Source: JABDLO01 sp035327565
GTDB taxonomy: Bacteria > Bacteroidota > Bacteroidia > Chitinophagales > Saprospiraceae
Reading direction: 5' to 3'
Length of the DNA: 64,000 nt
NCBI GenBank assembly: GCA_035327565.1
Contig: DAOLDB010000001.1
Span: 62,001 to 126,000, forward strand
The translations under genes and the position numbers were made by a program. Positions 35,945-45,776 of the stretch are shown here, in pieces; positions within the stretch are counted from its first letter, which is position 1, and each line of letters starts with the position of its first letter. Below the pieces are notes generated by a model that saw only the letters and a program-made list of their open reading frames with translations, did no database searches and was not told the origin of the DNA.

Positions 35945-36523
35945 TTAGAAAATTTTTATCGCAAAATACAACATGGCATTCATGTTATAATTGGTGACCT
36001 CACCTACCACTGTTTGCCTGACACGGGCTATGTTGATCAATCCCTGATTAGCCCTGAGTCCTATGCTTACCTTTTTGAAGTGATATCCTACACCGAAGTT
36101 ACCTCCAAAATCCTCCAGGTGCGCATCATCGCTTACATTATAGCCCTGGGATCTGGCAGAAATAAGCATCGCAAAATAAAATCCGGCCTCTATAAATGCA
36201 CCTTCATTTTCATTGAAGCGGTAATGCAGATGCGCAGGTACTTCAATGTAATTGAAAGATGATATGGCATCTCTTCCTGCCAGACCTTTACTTGAATAAA
36301 GAATTCCGGGTTGAAAAGATAATTGGCGGATTAATTGGATATTACTGAAAAGACCGACATGAAAACCCGGCTTTCGCTCACTGTCAATATTAATCCCATT
36401 GAATTTCGCTCTTTGGGCTGATGCATTGAGCCCTGCCTGAATATACAATTGACTACTTGCTATGTTTGTCATGGTTGAAATCACCACGATGGCCAACAAC
36501 ATGTTACCAACCCACCTGATCAT
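35945..36523 (-). CDS. Small outer-membrane beta-barrel protein, paralogue
   Basis: A 192-residue protein related to the preceding gene: signal peptide (IVVISTMTNIASSQ), LYIQAGLNASAQRAKF, PGFHVGLFSNIQL, QPGILYSSKG, AHLHYRFNENEGAFIEAGFYFAMLIS and final AMLYFAIKIF. The two probably arose by duplication and both fit a single 8-10-stranded barrel. It precedes clpB on the same strand, but the 70-base gap and lack of functional link make co-regulation uncertain. Confidence 0.75.
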   Translation of the reverse strand: MIRWVGNMLLAIVVISTMTNIASSQLYIQAGLNASAQRAKFNGINIDSERKPGFHVGLFSNIQLIRQLSFQPGILYSSKGLAGRDAISSFNYIEVPAHLHYRFNENEGAFIEAGFYFAMLISARSQGYNVSDDAHLEDFGGNFGVGYHFKKVSIGLRANQGLINIARVRQTVVGEVTNYNMNAMLYFAIKIF

Positions 36524-36593
36524 AATGGTAAAACTATTAATTTTCAGGTAAGTTAACTTTTTCCTCTATTATCTGTTTAAAATATTTTACAAG

Positions 36594-39326
36594 CTATTCA
36601 TCATCATCTTCAATGTCTTTGAGTATATCCTCAAGATCTTTGGTTGCTTTTTTCAGGTCTGAAAGATTTTGATCCCTTTTACTATTGTCAACAATTTTGG
36701 CAGGATATTCCTCTCCTTCTACCGGCACTGTACTGAAGGTAAAGCCCTTTGAATCTGTTGCCACATAAATAGTATCTCCGGCACCATATTGTCCACCTAA
36801 CAGCATCCTTGCCATTTCGTTGACCAACTCCTTTTGTATAACTCTTTTCATAGGTCGCGCTCCAAACACCGGATCATATCCTAAATCCGCAAGCAAATTA
36901 AGTGCACCTTCGGACAACTGAAAACCGATTTCCTGACGAAGAAGCTTACCCTCAAGCTTTTTCAGCATAAGTACAGCAATCTGCTTGATTTCTTCTTTAG
37001 TGAGAGGCAAAAACATAAGTCTTTCATCGATCCTGTTTAAAAACTCAGGCCTAAGGTTGTTTTTTAACATTTCAAAGACCTCAATTTTTGTCGTTTCCAA
37101 AATCTCAGCGCGATGCTTTTCACCTACTTCAGCTAGGTCTTCAAAATTCTCGAGGATGTTCTCTGCACCCATATTCGAAGTCATAATGATGATGGTGTTT
37201 TTAAAATTGGCCACTCTACCTTTATTATCTGTAAGTCTGCCATCATCTAAAACCTGTAGCAATACATTGAAAGTGTCAGGGTGCGCCTTTTCAATTTCGT
37301 CCATGAGAATAATGGAATATGGCCTCCTTCTGACAGCCTCAGTAAGTTGTCCTCCTTCATCATACCCTACATATCCGGGAGGAGCACCAACCAACCTCGA
37401 AACCGCATGTCTTTCCTGATATTCGCTCATATCGATCCGGGTAATGGCATTTTCGTCATCAAATAACACGGTTGCCAATGCCTTGGCCAGTTCCGTCTTA
37501 CCTACTCCAGTTGGTCCTAAAAAAATAAATGAACCTATTGGCCGATTTGGGTCTGAAAGGCCTGCACGGCTTCTTCGGACAGCATCACTAACTGCTGTTA
37601 CTGCCTCCTTCTGTCCTATAACTCGACGGCCTATCTCATCCTCCAATGTGAGTAACTTTTCCTTCTCGCTTTGCAGCATTTTACTCACAGGTATACCTGT
37701 CCATTTAGCGACGACCTCAGCAATATCATTGGCTGTAACTTCTTCATTGGTAAAACGGCTATCCTCCGGGAGCTGACTAAGCTTTTCTTCAGCCACCTTG
37801 AGCATTGACTCTTTATCTTTCATGAGTCCGTACCGGATTCTGGCTACTTTTTCATAATTGCTCTCCCTGGTAGCAACTTCTGCTTCATGCTCCAGTTCTT
37901 CAATTTCTTTTTTGATATTTTGAATAGTGTCAACAATTTCTTTTTCACTCTTCCATGCTGCCGTGGTTGAATCCAGCCTCTCCTTTGCATTAGCTATCTG
38001 TTCATTGACAATCTTTAATTTCTTTTCATCCTTTTCTCTTTTGATGTGCTCTCTTTCGATTTCCAGTTGTCTTAACCGGCGTTGAAGTTCATCAATCACT
38101 TCAGGAACACTATCCAGTTCTAACCGGAGCTTCGCAGCTGCTTCATCAATCAAATCAATGGCTTTATCAGGCAATTTTCTTTCTGTAATATACCTGTGTG
38201 ATAATTCAGCCGCCGCAATCAAAGCCTCATCAAGGATTTCCATCTTATGATAGACTTCATACTTATCCTGAATACCCCTAAGTATAGAAATGGTTTCCTC
38301 TACTGAGGGTTCGTCAATAAAAACAGTTTGAAAACGCCGTGCAAGGGCTTTGTCCTGCTCAAAATATTTTTGATATTCATCGTATGTGGTGGCACCAATT
38401 GTTCTTAACTCACCTCTGGCCAGTGCAGGTTTAAGAATATTGGCTGCATCCATAGCTCCCTGTCCTCCTCCTGCGCCAATCAAAGTATGTATTTCATCAA
38501 TAAAAAGGATTATCTCTCCATTGGCATCTTTTACCTCTTTAATCACTGCCTTCAACCTTTCTTCGAACTCCCCTTTATACTTTGCACCAGCAATCAAAGC
38601 AGCAATATCAAGAGCAAATAATCTTTTGGTTTGTAGATTCTCCGGAACGTCCTGCTTGACAATTCTCCATGCAATACCCTCCACTATGGCTGTCTTTCCC
38701 ACTCCGGGTTCGCCAACGATGATTGGGTTATTTTTTTTCCTTCTTGACAAAATGTGAAGGATTCTTCTGATCTCATCATCTCTGCCTACGATTGGGTCTA
38801 ATTTGCCCTCCTCTGCCCTCTCATTGAGATTAACAGCGTATTTGTTTAAAGCATTATATTGATTCTCTGTACTTTGATCGGTTACTGTCCTACCTTTTCT
38901 TAATTCCAGTATTGCATTTTTCAAATCATTTGCCGTTATACCCTGATCTTTAAGAATTTTTGCAGCGGCATCTGTTCCTTTCACCATACCCATGAGCATC
39001 AGCTCAAGCGATATGAATTCATCACCAAACTCTTTGAGCAATTTTTTAGCGGCGGACAAAGACTTATTGGCGTCGTTGGTCAAAAATTGTTTATCTACAT
39101 TACTTACTTTGGGGTACCGTTCCAATTCTTTGTTTAGTTCTCTTTTAATGAGGGGCATGTTGACTCCCATTTTCTGAAATAAAAACTCAACCAGTTTCTC
39201 ATCAGTATCAATTACACCCCTGAGCAAATGGATGGTATCTACCCCCTGCTGTCCCAGTTGCCCTGCTATTTGCTGACTCTTTATTATGGCTTCCTGCGCC
39301 TTAGTTGTGAAATTTTCGTATGTCAT
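36594..39326 (-). CDS. clpB: Protein disaggregase ClpB
   Basis: A 910-residue Hsp100 ATPase. Order: N-terminal Clp-N repeats (to about residue 150), first AAA+ domain with Walker A GEPGVGKTAIVEG and Walker B FIDEIHTLIG, a long coiled-coil middle domain (about residues 400-530, rich in Glu/Lys/Leu) that distinguishes ClpB from ClpA/ClpC, and second AAA+ domain with Walker A GPTGVGKTELAKA and Walker B ILMDEIEKAH. An acidic Asp/Glu-rich tail follows. It rescues aggregated proteins together with DnaK; two small heat-shock proteins lie 21 kb away in the same window. No CIRCE element is visible. Confidence 0.97.
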   Translation of the reverse strand: MTYENFTTKAQEAIIKSQQIAGQLGQQGVDTIHLLRGVIDTDEKLVEFLFQKMGVNMPLIKRELNKELERYPKVSNVDKQFLTNDANKSLSAAKKLLKEFGDEFISLELMLMGMVKGTDAAAKILKDQGITANDLKNAILELRKGRTVTDQSTENQYNALNKYAVNLNERAEEGKLDPIVGRDDEIRRILHILSRRKKNNPIIVGEPGVGKTAIVEGIAWRIVKQDVPENLQTKRLFALDIAALIAGAKYKGEFEERLKAVIKEVKDANGEIILFIDEIHTLIGAGGGQGAMDAANILKPALARGELRTIGATTYDEYQKYFEQDKALARRFQTVFIDEPSVEETISILRGIQDKYEVYHKMEILDEALIAAAELSHRYITERKLPDKAIDLIDEAAAKLRLELDSVPEVIDELQRRLRQLEIEREHIKREKDEKKLKIVNEQIANAKERLDSTTAAWKSEKEIVDTIQNIKKEIEELEHEAEVATRESNYEKVARIRYGLMKDKESMLKVAEEKLSQLPEDSRFTNEEVTANDIAEVVAKWTGIPVSKMLQSEKEKLLTLEDEIGRRVIGQKEAVTAVSDAVRRSRAGLSDPNRPIGSFIFLGPTGVGKTELAKALATVLFDDENAITRIDMSEYQERHAVSRLVGAPPGYVGYDEGGQLTEAVRRRPYSIILMDEIEKAHPDTFNVLLQVLDDGRLTDNKGRVANFKNTIIIMTSNMGAENILENFEDLAEVGEKHRAEILETTKIEVFEMLKNNLRPEFLNRIDERLMFLPLTKEEIKQIAVLMLKKLEGKLLRQEIGFQLSEGALNLLADLGYDPVFGARPMKRVIQKELVNEMARMLLGGQYGAGDTIYVATDSKGFTFSTVPVEGEEYPAKIVDNSKRDQNLSDLKKATKDLEDILKDIEDDDE

Positions 39327-39691
39327 TCATCTATATTTTTATTTATCATGAATATAATGGATACAAATAATAATCCATATCTGAAAAACTGTCTTTTTGT
39401 CGTACTCAAAAAATACAATATGCCTTTTTGGCAAATTAGCTTTTAAAAGGCTAAATCAAATACAGGGTATCTTCGACCTATGGCTATATTTGAACTGAAG
39501 TGTTTTATTACATGTTCATTACGAATCCGAGGGTGATGGTATAGTTACCTAAATCGTTTACATAAAGAGTACTTTGATCTGCTTGAATACGGCCATTATC
39601 AATGAATATGCCCGGAGCAAATTAAAATGTGTAACAAAACCATTTACAAGCTAAGCAGAACCTTTTATATTTATAATTAAAAAAAATAAAA
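39327..39691. other. Gap between clpB and the Gfo/Idh oxidoreductase
   Basis: It holds the clpB upstream region near its left end, a near-palindrome TTAGCTTTTAAAAGGCTAA at 39436-39454, and the barrel-like remnant listed separately. No intact gene is seen on either strand. Confidence 0.5.
39508..39621 (-). pseudogene. Possible C-terminal remnant of an outer-membrane protein
   Basis: Read on the minus strand, a 37-codon open stretch gives FAPGIFIDNGRIQADQS, then TLYVNDLGNYTITLGFVMNM and a stop. It is preceded in frame by a stop codon with no start. The last strand alternates and ends like an outer-membrane barrel, so this may be the tail of a lost barrel gene. The stretch is short, and chance is possible. 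Confidence 0.35.
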
Positions 39692-41020
39692 ATGCAAAAC
39701 AGAAGAGACTTTGTAAAGAATGCTTCCATCGTTATGGCTTCGGTAGGCCTATCTCCATACCTTCAAAGTCAACACATTGAAAGAAAAGACATATCTCCAT
39801 CTGACCAAATCCGTGTAGGTCTGATTGGCTGTAAAGGAATGGGATGGAGCAATATGCGTTCACTTTTAAACAATAGTGAAGTAAGCTGCATAGCGATCTG
39901 TGATGTAGATGAAAATGTTTTGGATGAAAGACAAGAAAACATTTTAAAAATTACAGGAATTAAGCCTGTAGTTTATAAAGACTTTAGAAAATTATTAGAA
40001 AATAATGAAATCGATGCGGTCGTTATTGGCACTCCTGATCACTGGCACGCTATTATGACCATAGCAGCACTACAAGCAGGGAAACATGTGTATGTGGAAA
40101 AGCCTCTTGCCAACTCAATTGGTGAATGTCAGGCAATGGTCAAAGCAGCTCGGGCTTCAGGAAAAATTGTACAGGTGGGTCAATGGCAACGATCGGGGAT
40201 CCATTATCGGCAGGCTTTGGATTTTTTAAAATCCGGAAAGCTTGGAAACATTAGGCTGGTAAAAACATGGGCATATCAGGGCTGGATGAAATCCGTGCCT
40301 ATAGTACCAGATTCTCCCGTTCCCTCAGGAGTTGACTACAATATGTGGTTAGGGCCGGCCCCGAAAAGACCATTCAATGAGAATCGTTTTCATTTTACAT
40401 TCCGTTGGTTTTGGGATTATGCAGGAGGATTGATGACGGATTGGGGGGTTCATGAAATTGACATTGCTTTACTGGGAATGGGTGCAACTACACCAAAATC
40501 AGTAACCGCTTCCGGCGGTAAATTTGCCTATCCGGATGATGCAACAGAAACACCAGATACAATGCAGGCCATATTCGAATATGAAAATTGCAATATGCTA
40601 TGGGAACACGCTTTAGCCATAGATGGGGGAAATTATGGTAAGACGGAGGGCATAGCTTATATAGGTAATCATGGAACACTGGTATTGAACCGGCAGGGAT
40701 GGGAGATCATTCCTGAAAAAGAGTCTGTTGATGGAATACTTCAGTACAAAATGGAAGCAATGCCTTATCAACCACGGAGAGAAAATTATCTCGACGTACA
40801 TACCCACAATTTTTTGGATGCACTCAAAGCCAACGATGCATCTATATTGCATTGTGGAATTGAAACTGGAAGTTTGGCCGCCATCAATGCCCATATGGGG
40901 AATATTGCTCTAAAAACCAAAAGACAAATTCAGTGGAACCCTTCAACCGGCAACTTTGGAAATGATGCAGAGGCAAACGCTTTAATTACCTCGCAATATC
41001 ATAATGGATGGTCATTATAG
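39692..41020 (+). CDS. Exported Gfo/Idh/MocA family oxidoreductase
   Basis: The N-terminus MQNRRDFVKNASIVMASVGL is a twin-arginine signal, so the folded, cofactor-loaded enzyme is probably exported. The Rossmann part contains VGLIGCKGMGWSNM and the family's EKPLANSIGECQAMVKAAR block with the catalytic-type lysine. The C-terminal alpha/beta part follows from GLMTDWGVHEIDIALLGMG. Gfo/Idh/MocA enzymes act on sugars or inositols with NAD(P) (tightly bound, in exported forms). No sugar-use operon is adjacent, so the substrate is unknown. Confidence 0.9.
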   Translation: MQNRRDFVKNASIVMASVGLSPYLQSQHIERKDISPSDQIRVGLIGCKGMGWSNMRSLLNNSEVSCIAICDVDENVLDERQENILKITGIKPVVYKDFRKLLENNEIDAVVIGTPDHWHAIMTIAALQAGKHVYVEKPLANSIGECQAMVKAARASGKIVQVGQWQRSGIHYRQALDFLKSGKLGNIRLVKTWAYQGWMKSVPIVPDSPVPSGVDYNMWLGPAPKRPFNENRFHFTFRWFWDYAGGLMTDWGVHEIDIALLGMGATTPKSVTASGGKFAYPDDATETPDTMQAIFEYENCNMLWEHALAIDGGNYGKTEGIAYIGNHGTLVLNRQGWEIIPEKESVDGILQYKMEAMPYQPRRENYLDVHTHNFLDALKANDASILHCGIETGSLAAINAHMGNIALKTKRQIQWNPSTGNFGNDAEANALITSQYHNGWSL

Positions 41021-41092
41021 AACCAATACCTTATAACATATATTGAAAACTGAATATAGACAAATTGACTTTTAATCTTAAATTTTTAAATA

Positions 41093-43876
41093 ATGCCGGA
41101 AAAAAAATTATTTCTGCTGGATGGACATGCTTTGGTCTACAGAGCCCATTTTGCTTTCATCACCCGGCCACTGATAAATTCCAAGGGGATCAACACTTCA
41201 GCAATAACCGGCTTTGTGCGTACTCTCTGGGATTTGATTTCCAACCAAAAGCCTACCCACATCGCAGTGGCTTTTGATCCGCCCGGTGATACATTCCGGC
41301 ATAAATTTTTTCCGGAGTATAAGGCTAACCGGGAAGCCCAACCTGAAGATATTGCTATTGCTATACCTTACATTAAGCGAATTTTGGAGGGGTTCAGGAT
41401 ACCTATTTTGGAAATTCCAGACTTCGAAGCAGATGATGTAATCGGCACCCTGGCCAAACAGGCAGAAAAGGAAGGTTTTACTGTTTTTATGGTTACTCCT
41501 GATAAGGATTATGGCCAGTTGGTTTCATCCAATATATTTATGTATAAACCATCCCGTCAGGGCAACGGCATCGAAATATTGGGTGAAAAGGAAATCCTGG
41601 AATCCTGGGGTATCAATAAAGTAAACCAGGTGATCGATATGTTGGGTTTGCAGGGAGATAGTGTAGACAATATACCGGGTATTCCGGGCATAGGACCAAA
41701 AACTGCAACCATACTCATCCAATCATTTGGATCGGTGGAGAGTGTCATTGAAAATGTCCATCAACTGAAAGGAAAACAACAGGAAAATGTATCTCAATAT
41801 GCCGACCAGGCCTTGCTTTCAAAGAAACTGGCTACCATCCATACCGAAGTACCTATAGCATTTAATTCAGAAGAGTTCCGAATTGATCCTATGGACAAAG
41901 ATACCCTTGAAGAAGTGTTCAAAGAGCTGGAATTCAGGACGCTCGCTCATCAGATTTTGGGAACACCCACCCAGCAATTAGGTGTTCAGGGTTCATTATT
42001 CGAGGAAGTAAAAGTTGAAACGCAACGTGAAAATACAGTGTCACAATACACGGTAGTAGATCATAATATCAGTAATGTCAGTCATCAATACCATTATGTC
42101 AATACAAAAGAAAAAAGGCAGGAACTTTTACACATTTTAAATAATAGTAAAGAAATAGCATTTGACACAGAGACTACAGGCATTGATGCCAATAATGCAG
42201 AATTGGTTGGATTGGTCTTTGCTGTAAAACCTAAGGAAGCATACTATATTCCCTGCCCTGAAAGTCAGACAGAAACCCAACAAATAGTTGATGAGTTTAA
42301 GCCTGTACTCGAGAACAAAGATAAGGTGATTATAGGCCAGAATATCAAATACGATGCACTGATCATGAAATGGTATGGTGTAGATATTCAGGGACAACTT
42401 TTTGACACCATGATCGCACATTATCTGTGTGAGCCCGACTTGAGACATAACCTGAATTATCTGGCCGAATCCATTTTAGGCTACAAAATGGTTTCCATTG
42501 AAGAACTGATTGGAAAAAAGGGCAGAAATCAACTATCGATGCGGGATGTAGATGACCAGAAAGTGAAAGAATATGCCGGTGAAGATGCAGATATCACACT
42601 TCAATTAGCCACCCCTCTACGTGCATTGCTGAAAGAAAATCAACTTGAAAAGGTATATGAGGATATTGACGCCCCACTTATACCGGTGTTGAGGGACATG
42701 GAATTTGAAGGCGTACAAATTAATCCCGACTTTTTGTCTGCTTATTCCAAAGATTTGGAAAAGCTTATCATTCAGACTGAAAGAGAAATATATAAATCTG
42801 CGGGTTCGGATTTTAATATAGGATCACCAAAACAGGTGGGAGAAATACTATTTGAGAGATTAAAAATCCCCTATCTATGGAGAAAAACTTCTACAGGGCA
42901 ATATTCCACAGATGTTGAAAAATTAACAGAATTGTCTCCCCACCATCCCATCGTAAATTTAATACTGGATTTTAGAAAATATTCCAAGTTGAAGTCAACC
43001 TATGTAGATGCCCTTCCCGCTCTGATCAACCCCAGGACACAGCGGGTTCACAGTCATTTTAACCAGGCCAGGGCTGCCACCGGAAGATTAAGCTCAGAAA
43101 ATCCCAATCTGCAGAATATCCCTATTAAAGATGAAGCCGGCCGTGAAATCCGTAAAGCATTCGAGCCTCGCAATGAAGAATTTGTATTGCTGGCAGCGGA
43201 TTATTCGCAGATTGAATTAAGACTCATTGCCGAATTGAGTGGAGATGAAGTGATGATGGAAGCTTTTTTAGCTGATAAGGATTTCCACAGAGCAACAGCT
43301 GCCAGGGTATATGGCGTAACCTATGAAAATGTAAACTCCGAACAACGTCGCAATGCAAAAACTGTTAATTTCAGTATCACCTATGGTGCAGGAGCCACCA
43401 ATCTTTCCAGGCAATTGGGCATTAAGCGCAATGAAGCTAAAGATCTCATTGATCAATATTTCACTCAGTACAGTGGGTTGAAAAACTATATGGACGAAAC
43501 GGTAGAGTTTGCCCGAAAAAATGGTTATGTCTCCACTATGCTGGGAAGGAGAAGGTTTTTGAGAGACATTAATTCACAATCCAGCCTGATGCGATCCAAT
43601 GCAGAAAGGATGGCCATCAACACTCCTGTACAGGGGACTGCTGCGGATATGATTAAAAAAGCGATGATTGGTATTCATCAAATACTGATTAAAGGGGCAT
43701 TCCGGTCAAAAATGATCCTTCAGGTTCATGATGAACTGGTATTTGATATGCACCGCGATGAATTGAAAACTTTAAAACCACTCATTGAAAATGAAATGAA
43801 AACTGCTATACCCGGATTGAAAGTACCCATACAGGTAGGAATGGGTATTGGAAATAATTGGCTGGAGGCGCATTGA
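41093..43876 (+). CDS. polA: DNA polymerase I
   Basis: A 927-residue PolA with three domains. The 5'-3' exonuclease is at about 1-290 (LLDGHALVYRAHFAF, DFEADDVIGTLA, GDSVDNIPGIPGIGPKTA). The 3'-5' exonuclease is at about 330-510; its DxE motif (FDTETTGID), GQNIKYDALIM and YAGEDADITL are intact, so proofreading is expected. The polymerase has the Klenow motifs DYSQIELRLIAELSGD, RRNAKTVNFSITYGAG and VHDELVFD. It functions in repair and Okazaki-fragment processing. Start chosen at ATG 41093 (MPEKKLFLLDGH). Confidence 0.97.
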   Translation: MPEKKLFLLDGHALVYRAHFAFITRPLINSKGINTSAITGFVRTLWDLISNQKPTHIAVAFDPPGDTFRHKFFPEYKANREAQPEDIAIAIPYIKRILEGFRIPILEIPDFEADDVIGTLAKQAEKEGFTVFMVTPDKDYGQLVSSNIFMYKPSRQGNGIEILGEKEILESWGINKVNQVIDMLGLQGDSVDNIPGIPGIGPKTATILIQSFGSVESVIENVHQLKGKQQENVSQYADQALLSKKLATIHTEVPIAFNSEEFRIDPMDKDTLEEVFKELEFRTLAHQILGTPTQQLGVQGSLFEEVKVETQRENTVSQYTVVDHNISNVSHQYHYVNTKEKRQELLHILNNSKEIAFDTETTGIDANNAELVGLVFAVKPKEAYYIPCPESQTETQQIVDEFKPVLENKDKVIIGQNIKYDALIMKWYGVDIQGQLFDTMIAHYLCEPDLRHNLNYLAESILGYKMVSIEELIGKKGRNQLSMRDVDDQKVKEYAGEDADITLQLATPLRALLKENQLEKVYEDIDAPLIPVLRDMEFEGVQINPDFLSAYSKDLEKLIIQTEREIYKSAGSDFNIGSPKQVGEILFERLKIPYLWRKTSTGQYSTDVEKLTELSPHHPIVNLILDFRKYSKLKSTYVDALPALINPRTQRVHSHFNQARAATGRLSSENPNLQNIPIKDEAGREIRKAFEPRNEEFVLLAADYSQIELRLIAELSGDEVMMEAFLADKDFHRATAARVYGVTYENVNSEQRRNAKTVNFSITYGAGATNLSRQLGIKRNEAKDLIDQYFTQYSGLKNYMDETVEFARKNGYVSTMLGRRRFLRDINSQSSLMRSNAERMAINTPVQGTAADMIKKAMIGIHQILIKGAFRSKMILQVHDELVFDMHRDELKTLKPLIENEMKTAIPGLKVPIQVGMGIGNNWLEAH

Positions 43877-43970
43877 TCTAACAAATTTTATATTAAATTT
43901 TGATTAATTTTAAAAAATTTTGTATTGAGGACGTATTCCAATCATTGTAAACCTTTAAATACTTAATTTC

Positions 43971-44174
43971 ATGAAAAAGTTAATTAAAGTATCAGGAATA
44001 TCTTTAATATTCCTATTTAGTTCACAGATTGTTAGCGCTTCTTGTGAATAGTATAGCATGTTGGTATCTAATGATAGTGTAGAATGTGCATGAGCTTCTT
44101 TAGGAAACACTTATGATCAATGCGGACCTTGTGGTGTAGTCCAAATAGATTGTTGTCCAGATTCACACCAATAA
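43971..44174 (+). pseudogene. Decayed gene for a small secreted Cys-rich peptide
   Basis: A start codon followed by a signal peptide (MKKLIKVSGISLIFLFSSQI ending near VSAS) opens a 68-codon frame. Codon 27 is TAG and codon 41 is TGA, but beyond each the frame continues as a Cys-rich peptide (NTYDQCGPCGVVQIDCCPDS) to a TAA at 44172. The start, signal peptide and Cys-rich end are coherent only when both stops are read through, which suggests recent inactivation. It lies directly in front of the damaged propeller gene. Bacteroidota often pair NVEALA-type small peptides with 6-bladed beta-propeller proteins, but this peptide lacks the NVEALA motif. Confidence 0.55.
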
Positions 44175-44176
44175 TT

Positions 44177-45078
44177 ATGTATTGGAAGATGATCATTTTC
44201 ATAATTGGATTGGCAACAATAAATGGTTGCCAATCTCCTAATGGAGAAAATAAACCACTACAAATTATCCCTAACAGATATGAGAGCCATATTGATTTTT
44301 CTCACCATATAAAAGATTTAACTTTTATACTACTTTCTGTAGAAAAAAATCTTCCATTAAACAGCATTCAAAAATTTCAATTTGATAAGGATTATTTCTT
44401 TGTCAGAAGTTTTGGGAGTAGAAGTATTCACATGTTTGATAAAAAAGGAACAAGGCTTAAAGTCATAGATGGAACAGATGAAGATGTAAACCCTGAAGGT
44501 TTTTCCTATGATTTTGTCGATTTTACCGTAGACAGAGCAAATCAAATACTATAAATCTTTGACCCTTTGAAGAGAAAAATATTCAGATATGGTTATAGGC
44601 TGGACATATATTCTATTACTATTGAAAATGGCCATGCCCAGGACATCCATTTCCATAATGGTTGTTTGTATTTTACAACAATGGATGAAATGAAAATTTT
44701 AGAAATCAATAGTGAAGGTAGTACGATACAAATGTCAAAGAACAAAGACCTTCTGTAAATGTTGTGGGTGGAGGTTATCCTTTCAGAGCTTTAGGCGATA
44801 CTGTGGTCATGAGTCTTTCCTTTTTTGATACTGTGTATACTGCTTTGGGTTCAGACATTCAAAAGTTTGCTATATTGGGAAATCCTGAAACATCATGTAA
44901 AAATTTGGATCGGAGTGCTTATTTCGAACAATTTGTAAATGGCAGTGGAAACAAAGAAAAAATTCAAAACATGATACTCCCAACCGGGAAGTTTTCAATT
45001 TTAGGCGATCTATGGATATTTAATATATTAGCTCATCAATATTTATTTTGGAATCGTGAAGTCAGGTATTTAATGTAG
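44177..45078 (+). pseudogene. 6-bladed beta-propeller lipoprotein, inactivated
   Basis: The frame starts at ATG 44177 with a lipoprotein signal (IIGLATINGC) and propeller-like strands (HMFDKKGTRLKVIDG, DFVDFTVDRANQIL). Codon TAA at 44552 interrupts it where the pattern calls for Tyr; the same frame continues as IFDPLKRKIFRYGYRLD to another stop at 44756. The sequence then goes on in another frame (SVNVVGGGYPFRALGDTVVMS...) to 45078, so a frameshift lies near 44720-44755. One nonsense change and one frameshift indicate a pseudogene; sequencing error is a possible alternative. Confidence 0.7.
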
Positions 45079-45094
45079 CCGGTATAAAGAAATA

Positions 45095-45111
45095 CCTCTT
45101 TAATAAAGAGG
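45095..45111. terminator. Hairpin between the propeller pseudogene and gldD
   Basis: A perfect inverted repeat with arms CCTCTTT / AAAGAGG and loop AAT. On the minus strand, a T-rich run (TATTTCTTTAT) follows, so it probably ends the mutY-ssb-gldE-gldD transcript. Confidence 0.55.
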
Positions 45112-45185
45112 CATAGAACCTCATTTTTTCGACTTAATATGCAAAGCCTGAATTGGCACATCAAAAATGAGTTTTAATCACTATA

Positions 45186-45776
45186 TCATTTAAATCTGAA
45201 AGACCTGATCATCTCCAACACATCGTCATTAATGAATGCATGTACAGGTGCCATGGAGTCCGGATTGACTTTACTGCGAAAATAAAGAGATGCTCTGAAA
45301 AAATGCTGCACACTGTCAGTGACAAAAAATTGCAAAGGAGATGCAACGGGACCATCGATTTCGAAAAGTATTCCTCCCAGGCCGGCTTCATTGCTGATGA
45401 TGGATTCGCGGCGATAATGGGCTTTGATATCATGTTTGCCGGCAAACTTAAACGCATCATCAATCAACACATCGAAGTCCTTAAGACCGCCAATAGTGTA
45501 ATAACTGCAATGAAGCTGACCATTGAACGGGCCAAATTCAATATCAAACCAACAGGGATGAATGGGGTCTTCTTCAAAAAATGAAACCGTCTTTTTTACA
45601 GTGGCATAAGAGGGATAGTGAAATAGCAATGGACATTCGCCGGCTTCAAAATCCATATAATGCCGGTCAGGAAAATCTATACGGGGATATTGCCTGGGTT
45701 TGGGGACAAAGTATTTTTCTTCCCAACAGGACAGGAGAAAAAACGCAGAACACAAGTATATAAAAATCCTGTTCAT
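45186..45776 (-). CDS. gldD: Gliding motility lipoprotein GldD
   Basis: A 196-residue lipoprotein with lipobox FLLSC and the GldD opening YFVPKPRQYPRIDFPDRHY, followed by CPLLFHYPSYA, FDIEFGPFNGQLHCSYY and HAYRHDIKA-like HDIKAHYR. GldD is required for gliding and for type IX secretion in flavobacteria. It overlaps gldE by four bases, and ssb and mutY lie upstream in the same order as in many Bacteroidota. The window holds no other gld or spr genes, so gliding itself cannot be concluded. Confidence 0.93.
   Translation of the reverse strand: MNRIFIYLCSAFFLLSCWEEKYFVPKPRQYPRIDFPDRHYMDFEAGECPLLFHYPSYATVKKTVSFFEEDPIHPCWFDIEFGPFNGQLHCSYYTIGGLKDFDVLIDDAFKFAGKHDIKAHYRRESIISNEAGLGGILFEIDGPVASPLQFFVTDSVQHFFRASLYFRSKVNPDSMAPVHAFINDDVLEMIRSFRFK

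Noticed and set aside
36985..39177. Several long open frames on the + strand opposite clpB
   Set aside because: They are frames antisense to a fully conserved clpB and show no protein-like motifs of their own.
43971..44174. The Cys-rich peptide as a true NVEALA-type peptide
   Set aside because: The NVEALA motif is absent; only the pairing with a propeller gene is shared, so I left the family open.
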